From NCBI GenBank assembly GCA_030017395.1, contig JASEIZ010000002.1, forward strand, positions 1 to 26,260: a stretch of 26,260 nucleotides of DNA. Direction: 5' to 3'. Positions 1 to 9,201 of this stretch are shown in pieces (the first letter of the stretch is position 1; every line of letters begins with the position of its first letter). Below the pieces are notes generated by a model, which was not told the origin of the DNA, did no database searches, and was given only the letters and a program-made list of their open reading frames with translations. The stretch is from Desulfobacterales bacterium (GTDB taxonomy: Bacteria; Desulfobacterota; Desulfobacteria; Desulfobacterales; ETH-SRB1). The position numbers and the translations under genes were made by a program.

Positions 1-1
1 A

Positions 2-1186
2 AAAGAGAAAGCAAAGGTTGCTGCCGAGGAAATCCAGATTGGGTCATTAAATGATATGACTGGCGCAACCTCGGATGTTGGCAAGGACTATGCCTTAGGA
101 ATTGCCGAAGCTGTTCATTATATTAATGAAAGTGGCGGAATAAACGGGAAACTGATCAAGCTGCACCAGTTTGATTATGGTTATCGTATCCCTGAAGCAC
201 TCACAAAGTATAACCTGTTTAAGCAATTGAAATGCGTTGCTATTCTTGGATGGGGTACAGGGGACACAGAGGCGTTGGCCCCTACTGTTGCCAGAGACAA
301 GATCCCTTATGTATCGGGTTCTTACTCCGGGCATCTGTGTGATACCGCAAAGACACAGTATAACCTTTTCTTTGCAACAGATTATTCAACCCAGGTGCGA
401 GGATTAATAACTGCCTGGTTTGACAAAAAATGGCAGAAACACCCTGATTATGGCAAGCGAAAGCCCAGAATTGCCGCCTGCTATATGTTTGCTTCGGCTT
501 TTAGCAGCGCATCGATCAAGGCATACAAAAATCAGGCAGAGCTGCTTGGATTTGACATTGGTCCGGATCAGGATGTATCCCTTTTTGCCATTGACACAAA
601 GAGCCAGATCCTTGCCCTGAAAGAATTCAAGCCGGATGTGATTTTGCACACAAATACGGTTATGTCTGTTGCCGCTACCATGCGTGATGCATATGCGCTG
701 AAATTAGGAGCGGATCATATCATCAAAAACTGGGGCTATGACGAGAACCTTCCGAAGCTGGCAGGAGCTGCAGCAGAGGGAGCAATAGGATGCGCTCCAT
801 GGGCTTTTTTCGGCCAGGATGTTCCTTTAATGAACAAGGTTGTAGAGTATGCTGAAAAATATAACCCGGGGATTCCGCTTGAAAAAAGAACCATCCACAC
901 GGTGCAGGCTTGGGCAAGCGTATTAGGGCTTGCAGAGGCTTTAAAACGTGCGGATAAAGCCGGCGGTTTAAGCGGTGAATCTATTTTGAAAAACGGTTTT
1001 GAAACCATGGTTAACTATGAAATCGGGTTAGGCATAGCGCCTGTAACTTTTAAGCCAAAAGACCACAGGCCGCAAAGCCAGGCAAAGATTTATGAGTGGA
1101 AAGACGGCAAGTTCACCCTCATTGCCGAAGTGGACCTGAAAAAGAGATGGCCGGATAAGTGGGAGAATGAGTGGTTAGGATGGTAA
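2..1186 (+). CDS. Branched-chain-type ABC transporter substrate-binding protein (5' partial)
   Basis: Periplasmic solute-binding protein of the LivK/Leu-Ile-Val-binding class. It captures a substrate for an ABC importer; the family binds amino acids, but also amides, urea or aromatic and short carboxylic acids, so the ligand is not known. The frame is open to the left edge of the window, so the first ATG (56) is internal. Residues just before it (IQIGSLNDMTGATSDVG) match the usual start of the mature domain, so the signal peptide and true start lie upstream of the window. The two-lobe type I fold is suggested by the family-like GDTEAL and PYVSGSYSG segments. It is followed at 36 bp by a LivF-like ATPase. 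The permease genes and second ATPase (LivH, LivM, LivG) are not in the window and probably lie upstream. Confidence 0.88.
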   Translation, partial: KEKAKVAAEEIQIGSLNDMTGATSDVGKDYALGIAEAVHYINESGGINGKLIKLHQFDYGYRIPEALTKYNLFKQLKCVAILGWGTGDTEALAPTVARDKIPYVSGSYSGHLCDTAKTQYNLFFATDYSTQVRGLITAWFDKKWQKHPDYGKRKPRIAACYMFASAFSSASIKAYKNQAELLGFDIGPDQDVSLFAIDTKSQILALKEFKPDVILHTNTVMSVAATMRDAYALKLGADHIIKNWGYDENLPKLAGAAAEGAIGCAPWAFFGQDVPLMNKVVEYAEKYNPGIPLEKRTIHTVQAWASVLGLAEALKRADKAGGLSGESILKNGFETMVNYEIGLGIAPVTFKPKDHRPQSQAKIYEWKDGKFTLIAEVDLKKRWPDKWENEWLGW

Positions 1187-1222
1187 CATTATCGACAGGT
1201 TTTTAAGGGAGGTCTTAAGGTT

Positions 1223-2038
1223 TTGTCTCAGGATGAAATGATCTTAAAGATCAATAATATTGAAGTTAAATACCATGAAGTAATACTGGTTATAAAGGGC
1301 GTCTCCATCGAGGTTCCCAAAGGAGGTATTGTCGCCCTCCTTGGCGCCAACGGAGCCGGCAAGAGCACTACCTTGAAGGCTGTTTCAGGATTGTTGAAAC
1401 ATGAGGACGGCAAGGTTACAGATGGTTCTATTGAATTTATGGGGGAACGCATTGACAGGAGACGTGCTGAGAAAATCGCCAAAATGGGAATAGTCCAGGT
1501 AATTGAAGGACGCAGAGTATTTGAACATCTTACGGTTGAACAGAACCTGAAGGTAGGCGCCCACATGAAAAAGAAGGGTGGGAGATCCATCAAGGAAGGA
1601 CTGGAGATGGTGTATAACTATTTTCCCAGACTTAAGGAGAAGCGAAACGAAACCGCCGGATTTATCAGCGGTGGAGAACAACAGATGACGGTTGTAGGAC
1701 GAGCCTTGATGACCAGTCCCAAGCTGATCCTTTTAGATGAGCCTTCCATGGGTCTTGCACCTCTTCTTATACATGAAATTTTCAAAATTATTTCACGGCT
1801 TAATCAAGAGGAAAAAATTTCGATCCTTCTGGTGGAACAAAATGCCAAACTGGCCTTAAATGTTGCTCCTTATGCCTATGTAATGGAGAACGGCAGAATA
1901 GTCATGAATGATTCAGCGGAAAAGCTTCGACAGAATCCTGATATAAAGGACTTCTACCTTGGCATGAAGGATCACGGTGGCAGAAAAAGCTTTCGTGATA
2001 TTAAGCATTATAAGCGAAGGAAAAGATGGCTTACATAG
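1223..2038 (+). CDS. livF: LivF-type ABC transporter ATP-binding protein
   Basis: Cytoplasmic ATPase that powers a branched-chain-amino-acid-type importer, paired with the binding protein just upstream. Walker A is GANGAGKST (residues 41-49), the ABC signature is SGGEQQ (149-154), Walker B is LILLDEP (168-174), and the switch histidine of many ABC proteins is replaced by LLVEQN, as is normal for LivF. The start is TTG at 1223, chosen because an AAGGGAGG ribosome binding site lies about 10 bases upstream; the in-frame ATG at 1238 would be too far from it. At 271 aa it is longer than the typical 235 aa because of a basic C-terminal tail (GGRKSFRDIKHYKRRKR). This tail is seen in some LivF paralogues of anaerobic degraders. 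Assignment to the class is sure; the transported substrate is not. Confidence 0.9.
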   Translation: MSQDEMILKINNIEVKYHEVILVIKGVSIEVPKGGIVALLGANGAGKSTTLKAVSGLLKHEDGKVTDGSIEFMGERIDRRRAEKIAKMGIVQVIEGRRVFEHLTVEQNLKVGAHMKKKGGRSIKEGLEMVYNYFPRLKEKRNETAGFISGGEQQMTVVGRALMTSPKLILLDEPSMGLAPLLIHEIFKIISRLNQEEKISILLVEQNAKLALNVAPYAYVMENGRIVMNDSAEKLRQNPDIKDFYLGMKDHGGRKSFRDIKHYKRRKRWLT

Positions 2039-2053
2039 ATTGGAGGCTAAAAA

Positions 2054-2659
2054 ATGCGTAATAAATTAATTATATTAATATGTTGTAGTTTTATTTTTAT
2101 TGCCGCTTTCTTGCCGGCTTGTACTAATGAAACAAAAGCTCCCGGGCCGACTGAGCAGAATTTTAAGGCTCCTACAGTTACACTGAAATCTGTAGAAGTG
2201 GTCCATTACTGGGGATGGTGGTATTTTTCGAGCAAAGTTGCGCCAACCAAGGGGACTGCCGGTGACTACGGAGCACCTCTTGATCTTGCCTTTATATTCG
2301 ACATTCAAAATCCGAATTCCTATCCTATTTTAATGGATAGTTTAAAATTTACGGTTGCTTTTGAGGAGTTTGATCTTAACTCGCTCAGCTCCACGGAAAC
2401 TCAGTGGATACCTGCCGGAAAGACAAACCAGTTAAGAGTTCATGGAATGTTTGATGGAAGGCAGTCTTTGCTGAGTCTGCTTGTTACAGGCGGGTTCAAG
2501 CTTCAGGAAAAGGGAGTGGCAGCTTTTGATCAACTTGAAAAGTGGTGGGTTGGAGTTCCTGAATTTGCCTTTCCGATCAGTGTGAAGGAAGGATCCGCTG
2601 TTTTCAAGGCGGACAATTTGACCAAGGTTGCTGCCTTTAGCGGCAAATTCCCAAAATAG
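2054..2659 (+). CDS. Predicted lipoprotein with LEA14-like domain
   Basis: A 201-aa exported lipoprotein. Residues 1-23 form a lipoprotein signal: a basic MRNK start, a hydrophobic stretch and lipobox LPAC with the lipidated cysteine at 23. The rest (residues 45-200) has alternating hydrophobic strands with an FDIQNPNSYPI segment, similar to the 'IxNPNxxPI' motif of LEA type 2 (water stress and hypersensitive response) domains; this domain call is from motif memory only. It starts 15 bp after the livF stop, behind a GGAGG-like site (TTGGAGGC), so it is probably co-transcribed with the importer. The function is unknown. A role in the envelope next to the transporter is an inference from position. 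Confidence 0.8.
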   Translation: MRNKLIILICCSFIFIAAFLPACTNETKAPGPTEQNFKAPTVTLKSVEVVHYWGWWYFSSKVAPTKGTAGDYGAPLDLAFIFDIQNPNSYPILMDSLKFTVAFEEFDLNSLSSTETQWIPAGKTNQLRVHGMFDGRQSLLSLLVTGGFKLQEKGVAAFDQLEKWWVGVPEFAFPISVKEGSAVFKADNLTKVAAFSGKFPK

Positions 2660-2683
2660 TTAACCTGTTAAAATCTGTTTTTA

Positions 2684-2748
2684 ACCACAGAGTTCACAGA
2701 GAAAATTTCGTTTGATTATCTCTCTCTGTGTTCTCTGTGGTAATTTTT
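2684..2748. terminator. CACAGAG-type inverted repeat with T tract
   Basis: Arms 2684-2702 and 2723-2741 (CCACAGAGTTCACAGAGA against its near complement, 16 of 18 paired) enclose an AT-rich loop and are followed by TAATTTTTTT. It lies between the lipoprotein stop and the ligase gene. It can act as a transcription terminator for the upstream genes. The sequence also belongs to the dispersed CACAGAG/CTCTGTGG repeat family seen again near 15.2 and 16.6 kb, so it is both a repeat and a likely hairpin. If it terminates well, the ligase must have its own promoter. Confidence 0.6.
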
Positions 2749-2771
2749 TTAGCGAAAGAGATTGGTTTCTT

Positions 2772-4298
2772 ATGGGACTTTATGATTTTACAATTTATGA
2801 TCTGATCAGCCGCAATGTCGTCTGTTTTGGCGACAGGTTGGCCTGGTTTGAGGTTGATGACAACAGAACGCTGACATTTGCCGAATTTAAAAAAAGTGTA
2901 GACAGGCTTGCATGCGGTTTGCAGGAAGCCAGTGTTCAAAAAATGGACCGCATAGCAGTTTTAGGGAAAAACAGTCTTGAGTATTTTCTCTTGTATGGAG
3001 CTGCTGCTGCAACAGGGGCAATCGTGTTGCCTATTAACTGGAGACTGTCTGCTGATGAAGTGTGTTTTAATCTGAATGATTGTGAGCCGACTGTTATTTT
3101 TGTTGACAAGGAATATCAGGAATTAATCAAAAAAACAAAAAAAGATCTACCCTCAATTCAGAAATATTATAACCTCAAACCAGATGGCGGCGCTTTTCTC
3201 GACTTTAAATCCCTGATGAATAATAAGGGCGATTTCAAACAAATAGATATTTCATCAGATGACGGGTTTGTCATTATTCATACTGCGGCCGTAGATGGAA
3301 AGCCCAGAGGAGCCTTATTAAGTCATAACAATCTGTTATGCTCAAATCTTCATTTAAATTATACTTTAAATTTAACGCATAAAGATGTGCATTTAAATTT
3401 GTTGCCTCTTTTCCATGTAGGCGGTCTTTTCATGGCGATAAGCAGTTTTCATGCAGGTGCCTTAAATATAAACATGAGTAAATTTGACGCTGAAAAGGCA
3501 GTAGAAATTATTGACGATAAAAAAGCTACCGTACTGTTTGATTTTGCGCCTATACTTTCCTCGATTCTTGAACAGCATGAAAAAACAGGGAGAAATATAA
3601 AAAGCCTGAAAAAAATACTCGGGATAGATACTCCTGAAACCATAGAAAAATATCAGAAAACAACTGGCGGCATCTTTTACTGTCTGTATGGGCAGACAGA
3701 AACATCCTTTTTGGCAACTCTTGGACCATACAATAATAAACCAGGTTCAGCAGGGAAAATGCTGCATCTGGCCGGGGTAAGAATAATGGATAATTATGAT
3801 AATCCTCTGCCGACAGGTCAAACCGGTGAAATTACTTTAAAAGGCCCCGCAGTCTTCAAGGGCTATTGGAATCTTCCCAGGGTAAATGAACATGTCTTTC
3901 GTGAAGGGTATCATCACACAGGAGATATGGGTCGTTTTGATGAAGATGGTTTTTTATGGTATATGGGTCGAACACCAGACAAGGAGCTTATTAAGCCCGG
4001 AGGTGAAAACGTCTATCCTTATGAAGTGGAAAAGGTAATTCTCCAGCATCCGGACGTTGAGAATGTGGTTGTTTTCGGAGTGCCTGATCCCAAATGGAAA
4101 GAAGGAATAAAAGCTGTCTGCGTGTTAAAAAAAGGCAAGACCCTTGACCGGCAGGATCTTATCAGCTTTGTGGGCAAGCGCATAGCAAGTTACAAAAAGC
4201 CTCAATATGTTGAATTTGTGTCGGATCTGCCTGTACTTGAGGATGGATCGTTAGACAGAGCCAAAATAAAAAAGCTGTATGGAGGCCTGCGGGAGTAA
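2772..4298 (+). CDS. AMP-forming acyl-CoA synthetase/ligase family protein
   Basis: A 508-aa member of the ANL superfamily, which adenylates a carboxylic acid and then forms its CoA thioester. The open frame extends back to 2712, but that region lies inside the inverted repeat; ATG 2772 (MGLYDFTIYDLI) is the natural family start, though its ribosome site is weak. Visible motifs are LPLFHVGG (211-218), YGQTE (306-310), YHHTGD (380-385) and the hinge-region GRTPDKELIKPGGENVYP. Two motifs are unusual. The P-loop reads TAAVDGKPRG (171-180) instead of the glycine/serine-rich TSGTTGxPKG. The C-terminal A10 motif reads DGSLDRAKIKK, with serine where the adenylation lysine normally sits. Related ligases with DGxxDR tails exist, so this may be a subfamily with altered chemistry. 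The substrate is unknown; a short or branched acid fits the neighbourhood. Confidence 0.85.
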   Translation: MGLYDFTIYDLISRNVVCFGDRLAWFEVDDNRTLTFAEFKKSVDRLACGLQEASVQKMDRIAVLGKNSLEYFLLYGAAAATGAIVLPINWRLSADEVCFNLNDCEPTVIFVDKEYQELIKKTKKDLPSIQKYYNLKPDGGAFLDFKSLMNNKGDFKQIDISSDDGFVIIHTAAVDGKPRGALLSHNNLLCSNLHLNYTLNLTHKDVHLNLLPLFHVGGLFMAISSFHAGALNINMSKFDAEKAVEIIDDKKATVLFDFAPILSSILEQHEKTGRNIKSLKKILGIDTPETIEKYQKTTGGIFYCLYGQTETSFLATLGPYNNKPGSAGKMLHLAGVRIMDNYDNPLPTGQTGEITLKGPAVFKGYWNLPRVNEHVFREGYHHTGDMGRFDEDGFLWYMGRTPDKELIKPGGENVYPYEVEKVILQHPDVENVVVFGVPDPKWKEGIKAVCVLKKGKTLDRQDLISFVGKRIASYKKPQYVEFVSDLPVLEDGSLDRAKIKKLYGGLRE

Positions 4299-4302
4299 AA
4301 AG

Positions 4303-4785
4303 ATGATTAGAACAGAAATATCACTTTTTCTAAAGAATGTTCCATGTGAATTAGGGAAACTATCATTGTTGCTTGCAAAGGACGGGATCAATATTGATGC
4401 CCTCACCATACAGGATGCGTCGAGTTATGTGAAGGAACTTTTTCAGGCAAGAGGAAAATCATTAAAGAGAATCGCTTCGGTTGCGAGCTATAACTCGATG
4501 AGAAAGGACTCGGCCCAGTTTGCGCTTATACGTTTTTTAGTTGACCAGACAGACAAAGCAATAGACCTGTTATCAAAAAACGAGTATCTTTTTGATATTA
4601 TGCCGGTGATTGCAGTTGAACTCGAAAACGTCCCTGGCGCTCTTGCCAGGATGGCCGTGAAATTAGGAGAAGAGGGAATTAATATCAACTATGTTTACGG
4701 CTCAGTCTCATCTCCGGAAGCAAAATGCCTTTTTGTGTTCTGCCCGGAAGATATAGACTTGGCAGCTAAGGTATTTAAGGAATAA
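4303..4785 (+). CDS. Tandem ACT-domain protein
   Basis: A 160-aa protein made of two ACT domains: residues 1-75 (TEISLFLKNVPCELGKLSLLLAKDG) and about 100-160 (AVELENVPGALARMAVKLGEEG). ACT domains bind amino acids or similar small ligands and regulate partner proteins; no catalytic domain is attached here. ATG 4303 is chosen because GGGAG at 4291-4295 lies 7 bases upstream and because it begins directly with the ACT strand; the longer frame from 4279 overlaps the ligase. The gene begins 4 bp after the ligase stop, so the two are very likely translated from one message. Stand-alone double-ACT proteins next to acyl-CoA or phenylacetate-CoA ligases are common in anaerobes, where a ligand-sensing role is suspected. 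The ligand is unknown. Confidence 0.85.
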   Translation: MIRTEISLFLKNVPCELGKLSLLLAKDGINIDALTIQDASSYVKELFQARGKSLKRIASVASYNSMRKDSAQFALIRFLVDQTDKAIDLLSKNEYLFDIMPVIAVELENVPGALARMAVKLGEEGININYVYGSVSSPEAKCLFVFCPEDIDLAAKVFKE

Positions 4786-4881
4786 AGAGCAGCCTAAAAC
4801 CCTATATGTTTTCGTCCTTTCCTTCTATGACAAATCTACCCGAATGCCGGAACGTATTGGACCTATTGAGGATGCTTTTAA

Positions 4882-4900
4882 GCGAATAGAAAATATTCGC
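4882..4900. terminator. Hairpin between convergent genes
   Basis: Perfect 7-bp arms GCGAATA and TATTCGC around a GAAAA loop, lying between the end of the ACT gene and the end of radC, which converge here. There is no T tract on the plus side, and a run of nine C follows at 4906-4914. It could stop or stabilise transcripts from either side; the evidence is only the symmetry and the position. Confidence 0.35.
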
Positions 4901-4924
4901 TAAGTCCCCCCCCCAGGGCGAACC

Positions 4925-5594
4925 TTAAAACCCAACATCATTCTCTAAAAAGCTGAAATATTCCGTACTGTTTAAAATGATATGATCCAGTACGGTTATG
5001 CCCATAATTTCCCCGGCCTGCCGTAATCGCTGTGTCGTTTCAATGTCTTGCTCCGATGGGTTTAGCGCACCGACTGGATGATTGTGTGCCAAGATTACGG
5101 CCGATGCACGATCAATGAGCGGATCGGCAAACACCTCCCGCGGGTGCACATGGCTTCTGTCAACAAGACCGATGGAAACAACCCGGATATTGATAATCTC
5201 ATTTGCACCATTAACCGAGGCGCAGAGAAAATGTTCTTGCTTACGGTTTACGTAATGCCTGATATGCGGGACCAAATCGGCGGGGGTTTCAATGCGAATT
5301 CCTTCCGGGCGGATGCGGCGGCGGGAAAACTCAATGGCAGCCAGAATCAGGGCAGCCTTGGCGTTGCCGATGCCGTCAAACTTTTTAAGATCGTCGACCG
5401 ATAATTTTGCCCCCTTCTCGTCAATTACAGGGATCATTTTTTTTGGCAAGAGTGATGGCATCGTGCCTGCGAGAACCTTTGCCTATAAGTACGGCAATCA
5501 ACTCATGGTCTGTGAGAGCAATGGCCCCACGCTCAATGAGCTTTTCTCGCGGCCGGTCATGTTCCGGCAAATTTTTGATATTCTTTTTTGCCAT
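4925..5594 (-). pseudogene. radC: RadC-like JAB/MPN-domain protein, frameshifted at A8
   Basis: RadC family protein, a JAB1/MPN-type metal-binding fold whose true role is unsettled; it is common in mobile and defence regions. Reading from ATG 5594 gives MAKKNIKNLPEHDRPREKL and then, after about 50 codons, runs into a stop. The rest of the family sequence continues in another frame from the T8 tract at 5437-5444 (A8 in the gene). Reading A7 there joins TLAKK to MIPVIDEKG and gives one protein of about 222 aa, the normal RadC length. The N-terminal part holds a helix-hairpin-helix-like segment (LKKFDGIGNAKAAL). The C-terminal part has the JAMM-like HNHPVGALNPSEQD motif. It follows hsdR by 6 bp as the last gene of the RM operon. 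The break may be real decay, slippage or a sequencing error. Confidence 0.8.
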
Positions 5595-5600
5595 AATACT

Positions 5601-8517
5601 TTACGCTACTGCTTGCAAACCATGATGAATAACTGTTAATGCCATAGTGTCAAAAATTGCCCCCGGATCAATATATTTGGGATCAATAAGCTCTTCATAC
5701 CGGTCCCGCTCTTCATATGCGCTCTGTATCGAATAATTTACCTGACCAGCATAGGTTTTTTCAAGATAATAGATATCTTCCTTATGGGCGGCGATTGTGG
5801 ACTGGATTTCCTCATCATGCATTTTTTCTTCGGTTACTTCCTTAATGTACAGGGCCTCTTCGTCCGTGATTTGAAATTCTTTACTGATTTTCTCTATCAT
5901 GTCCTGTATCGAGACTTTTTTAGAAGGCGGCCCGCCACCGCCTTTTCGCCCTTTTTTCAGTTTAATTTTGCCGGAAATGGCCACTTCCCCTTTATACTGC
6001 ACACTGGCCTTGACCACACTTGTCTGCCGTATCTTCTTCATAAGTTCTGAAACCGACCCCTGTTTGATGAGCTGCGGGCCAACATATTCAGCAAAAGCGG
6101 CGAAGATTCCGATATGTTCGGGGTAGGTAAAAAAACAGGTCAGAAAGTGATAACTTTTTACAAACCGGGCCAGCAGATAGACAAATTTTTTCCGGTTATC
6201 AAGCTTGGCAATCCTATCCTGAAATCTCTTGCGTAAACCATTCACCGTAAACTGCAGTTGCGCGTCATTACCCACTGCAATGAGCTGCACTACTTTTACG
6301 GCATTTTCAGGGCTGAAAAGCCTGCTCTTTATTATCTCGTCGTAATAGTTGACACATTGCTGCTCATCAGGTTCATAGCTTTCAAAAGGAGTGCCTTTGC
6401 GGTACTTATTAAAGGCATTCAAAATTGCATGGGCATTGTTGGTAAAATCGACAACCACAACAGTATCTTTATTGTCATGACACCTATTCAGGCGGGATAC
6501 GGTTTGCACGGCATTACGATTGACCACCGCCTTATCGAGGAACATTCCGGCCAGCATAGGCTGGTCAAAACCGGTCAGGAACTTACTTGCTACCACCATC
6601 AGTCGATAATCTTCCCCCTCAAAGCGGTCTTCAATAAGCTCGCCGGGCAACAAACCGTTAACCTGGAATTCAGTAATGGATTGATTGGTTTCGTAGTGGA
6701 TAAAGTCGGAAAAAGCATACAACACCTTATAGTCAGCGCCTTTCCGCTCTTTAAGTTTATCCTTAATAATCTGAAAATATCGCAAGCCTGCCAGCCTGGA
6801 GCTGGTAACGATCATTGCCTTGGCCCGGCCGTCAATCAACGGTTTAATCTTTTCCTCAAATATGCGGAGCATAACTTCGGCTTTATACTGGATAAGTCCC
6901 TCGTCTTGAAAGGCAACATTTTTCAAGGCCTTGCTCACCACTCCGGCGGGATAGAGCTTTTCTTCATCATCAGCAGGAATTATGGCGCAATGCAGGTTAT
7001 AAAGGGTTTTATAGGAAATAATGCTGGTGGCCACATCCACAATGTATCCTTCCTGGATTGCCTCGGCCTCGGAGTAGGTATCAAATGGCTCGCCAAATAG
7101 TTGCACGGTGGCAGGCGACGGGGTGGCAGTAAAGGCGACAAAGAGCTGATTGGCATCGTGGGCGCGGATAATTTTGGCGATTTCCTCTTCCGGGTCGGTT
7201 TCGACGTCGGCTGTATCGCTGTCCGGTTCATTCGGATTGCGGAAAGGCACCCTGATGGCAACCCCCATTTTCCCTTCCTGGGAGCGATGGGCCTCATCGA
7301 TTAAAAATGCTACCCGAAGCTTTTTCAAATCAGGGTCATGTTCGATTTCATCTAAAATCCATTTGAATTTTTGCTGGGTACTGACCACGATAGAACGGCC
7401 GGTTTCTAAATATTGTTTCAGATTGATTGCTTTTTTTTGCATAGCCGACCACGCCCTGCAAGTGGACAAAATTATCAAATTCATCCCGGATATTTTTATC
7501 AAGCGACTTCCTATCTGTAAGCACAAACAACATATCAAGCATCTTCTCGTTGGTGCCGAGTTTGTACAAACTATGAAAGCGATCCGCCAGCCAACAGATG
7601 GAAAGGGTTTTGCCGGAGCCTGCGGAATGGGCGATTAGGTATTTCTTCCCAATATCAGCGTGCGCCGTAAAATGGCTCAGGGCATCCTGTGTCACCTTGT
7701 GCACCATCCGGGATTGATGATAGCGGGGGAAAATGGTGTATGCAGGTCTTTCCTGTTTGTCTCGTTCGGCCTCTTTTTGTGGGACGTAAATCAGAAAAAA
7801 GGACAGAGCTTCAAGGATCGTCTCTTTGGCCAGCACATCACGGTAAAGGAATTCAACCGGATATTCCTTTTCATTTTCAGTCTTATTCTCAAGGCCGGTG
7901 TTATGCCAGCGAAAATTCTTTTCTGCTTTTGGATCTGTGGCCACCATAACGTCGGAGGTGTCTGCCGCGATGTGGAGAAAGGGGAGCTGAAATATTCTAT
8001 CGCTGTGATCACGTTCGGCATATTGCTTCACAGCATCATGCACGGTCTGGTTTTTCTCATGCTTCAACTCCATGGTCATAATGGGGAGACCGTTAAGAAA
8101 GATGCCGAAATCGGGCCGTTTGCCTCCCTTGATGACCAGTTCGGGGATAAAGGTGATTCTGTTCTCAAGGTAGTGCAGATTGGCAACGCTCTCGCTGGAA
8201 CGGGGTTTTGGAAAATAGAGTTTAAACTCCAACCCCCGCACGGCAAGACCATGCCGGATGATCAACCACAGGGGGGAAATCCGCAGTTCATCCTTCAGGG
8301 CTTTGAAGATTTCATACCTGGAGTCGGTTCCGTAATCCGTTTCCAGGCTTTCAAAAGTCTTTTTTTGGGTTGCCTTGAGAAAGGCGATCAGATGGTCCTC
8401 GGCAAAATAATATTCCGTGTCAATGATCTCATCCTGCTCAAGCACGGCATACTGGTGCTCGCGGATGAGATAGTCCGCAATATGACGTTGGAATTTCTTT
8501 TCCGGGCCTTCAAACAT
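5601..8517 (-). pseudogene. hsdR: Type I restriction endonuclease subunit R, frameshifted at A8
   Basis: The motor and nuclease subunit of a type I restriction system. The first frame (8517 to 7348) holds the nuclease domain, with PDFGIF...MELK as the PD-ExK residues, and Walker A AHSAGSGKT. The second frame (to 5601) holds the DEAH box (LIDEAHRS), motif III (FTATPSP), motif VI (QTVSRLNRC) and the C-terminal HsdM-binding region. The two frames meet at T8, 7431-7438: one frame reads GYAKKSNQ and stops about 30 codons later, while reading A7 gives GYAKKAINLKQYLETG. Together they make about 972 aa, the normal size. ATG 8517 has only a weak ribosome site. Unless slippage restores the frame, no full motor-nuclease is made, while HsdM and HsdS would still methylate DNA. 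Adjacent radC shows the same type of lesion. Confidence 0.88.
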
Positions 8518-8566
8518 AGTGTTACCGCGAATGAGATCGGGGTCTTGCCCTGGTACGAGAAACGTC

Positions 8567-8770
8567 TTATTCGGAAGTTTTCTTCCTCAGAGACATTGCT
8601 TTCCGGCTGATCTGCTCAATACTCAAATCTTCATCCAACTCTTGACGCCATTTTGTGTAGTCGAATGGTTCCCTCTGGATAAGGGCGATAAATCGCTCAG
8701 CTTCAACATTCCCAAGATGTTGTGTTAAAAGTTGAATTCCTTTTGTCTTGATCTCGGTGTCAGTTATCAT
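8567..8770 (-). CDS. Small antitoxin-like protein paired with PIN toxin
   Basis: A 67-aa protein with TEIKTKGIQLLTQHLGNVEA followed by RFIALIQREPFDYTKWRQ and a helical C-terminal tail. I recognise this as a conserved small protein that is often found directly after PIN-domain genes; I know of no settled name. Its ATG overlaps the stop of the PIN gene (ATGA, 8767-8770), which argues for translational coupling and for a toxin-antitoxin pair in toxin-first order. It ends 49 bp before hsdR. The antitoxin role is inferred from context and size. Confidence 0.65.
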   Translation of the reverse strand: MITDTEIKTKGIQLLTQHLGNVEAERFIALIQREPFDYTKWRQELDEDLSIEQISRKAMSLRKKTSE

Positions 8771-9201
8771 GATAGCACCTCTTTAATAAAACCAATTGGA
8801 TCTGTAATTCGAATGCCTTGAATATGTATAGCCCTTTTTAAAATTTCATCATCTGTGGTCAGGAAGTAATCCGCTCCTGCCGTGATAGCACAAGCTATAT
8901 GCAAGGAATCCATTTTCTTGATTCCGTGTTGATTGACTCGGGTTGCGATAGCTACTAATTTTTCATCTTCTTCTATGTCTGTTTTAGAATACACCCGCCA
9001 TTTCGTAATTTGTTCACGCCTCTCCTGAAACGGGTTCCTGCTGTTTTCATAATCCAGCATATATGACCAAATCAGTTGGTATGAGCCGGACCGTATATCT
9101 TCCTGTATGCTCAGCTTGGCCTCTGTCTCAAGTTTAATCCGCAGTTGCTTCTGATCGTCAAAAAGTCGATTAAAACAGCAGTTGTCAAGATATATTTTCA
9201 T
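8767..9201 (-). CDS. PIN-domain ribonuclease (VapC-like toxin)
   Basis: A 144-aa PIN-domain protein. PIN nucleases use a cluster of acidic residues to cut RNA. Visible acidic positions are D6 in MKIYLDNCCFNRLFDD, E52/D50 in the YMLDYEN segment, D98 in KKMDSLHIACAI, and D112/D117-118 in ADYFLTTDDEILKRA. The length and motif order fit VapC-type toxins. Its start overlaps the preceding small ORF by 17 bp and its stop overlaps the following small gene by 4 bp. Placement between hsdS and hsdR inside a restriction operon is unusual. It may act as an addiction module that stabilises the RM locus, or as a back-up abortive-infection effector; both are inferences. Confidence 0.82.
   Translation of the reverse strand: MKIYLDNCCFNRLFDDQKQLRIKLETEAKLSIQEDIRSGSYQLIWSYMLDYENSRNPFQERREQITKWRVYSKTDIEEDEKLVAIATRVNQHGIKKMDSLHIACAITAGADYFLTTDDEILKRAIHIQGIRITDPIGFIKEVLS

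Noticed and set aside
4844..4903. A 19-residue reading frame MPERIGPIEDAFKRIENIR between ACT and radC
   Set aside because: It looks protein-like and could be the tail of a lost gene, but it is too short to place and has no ribosome site.
4906..4914. Run of nine C as a phase-variation tract
   Set aside because: It lies between two converging gene ends and is in neither reading frame, so a length change would not switch a gene.
6258..8610. Long plus-strand open frames (280 and 316 codons) opposite hsdR
   Set aside because: They lie antisense to clear HsdR motifs and show no recognisable domains; the opposite strand explains the openness.
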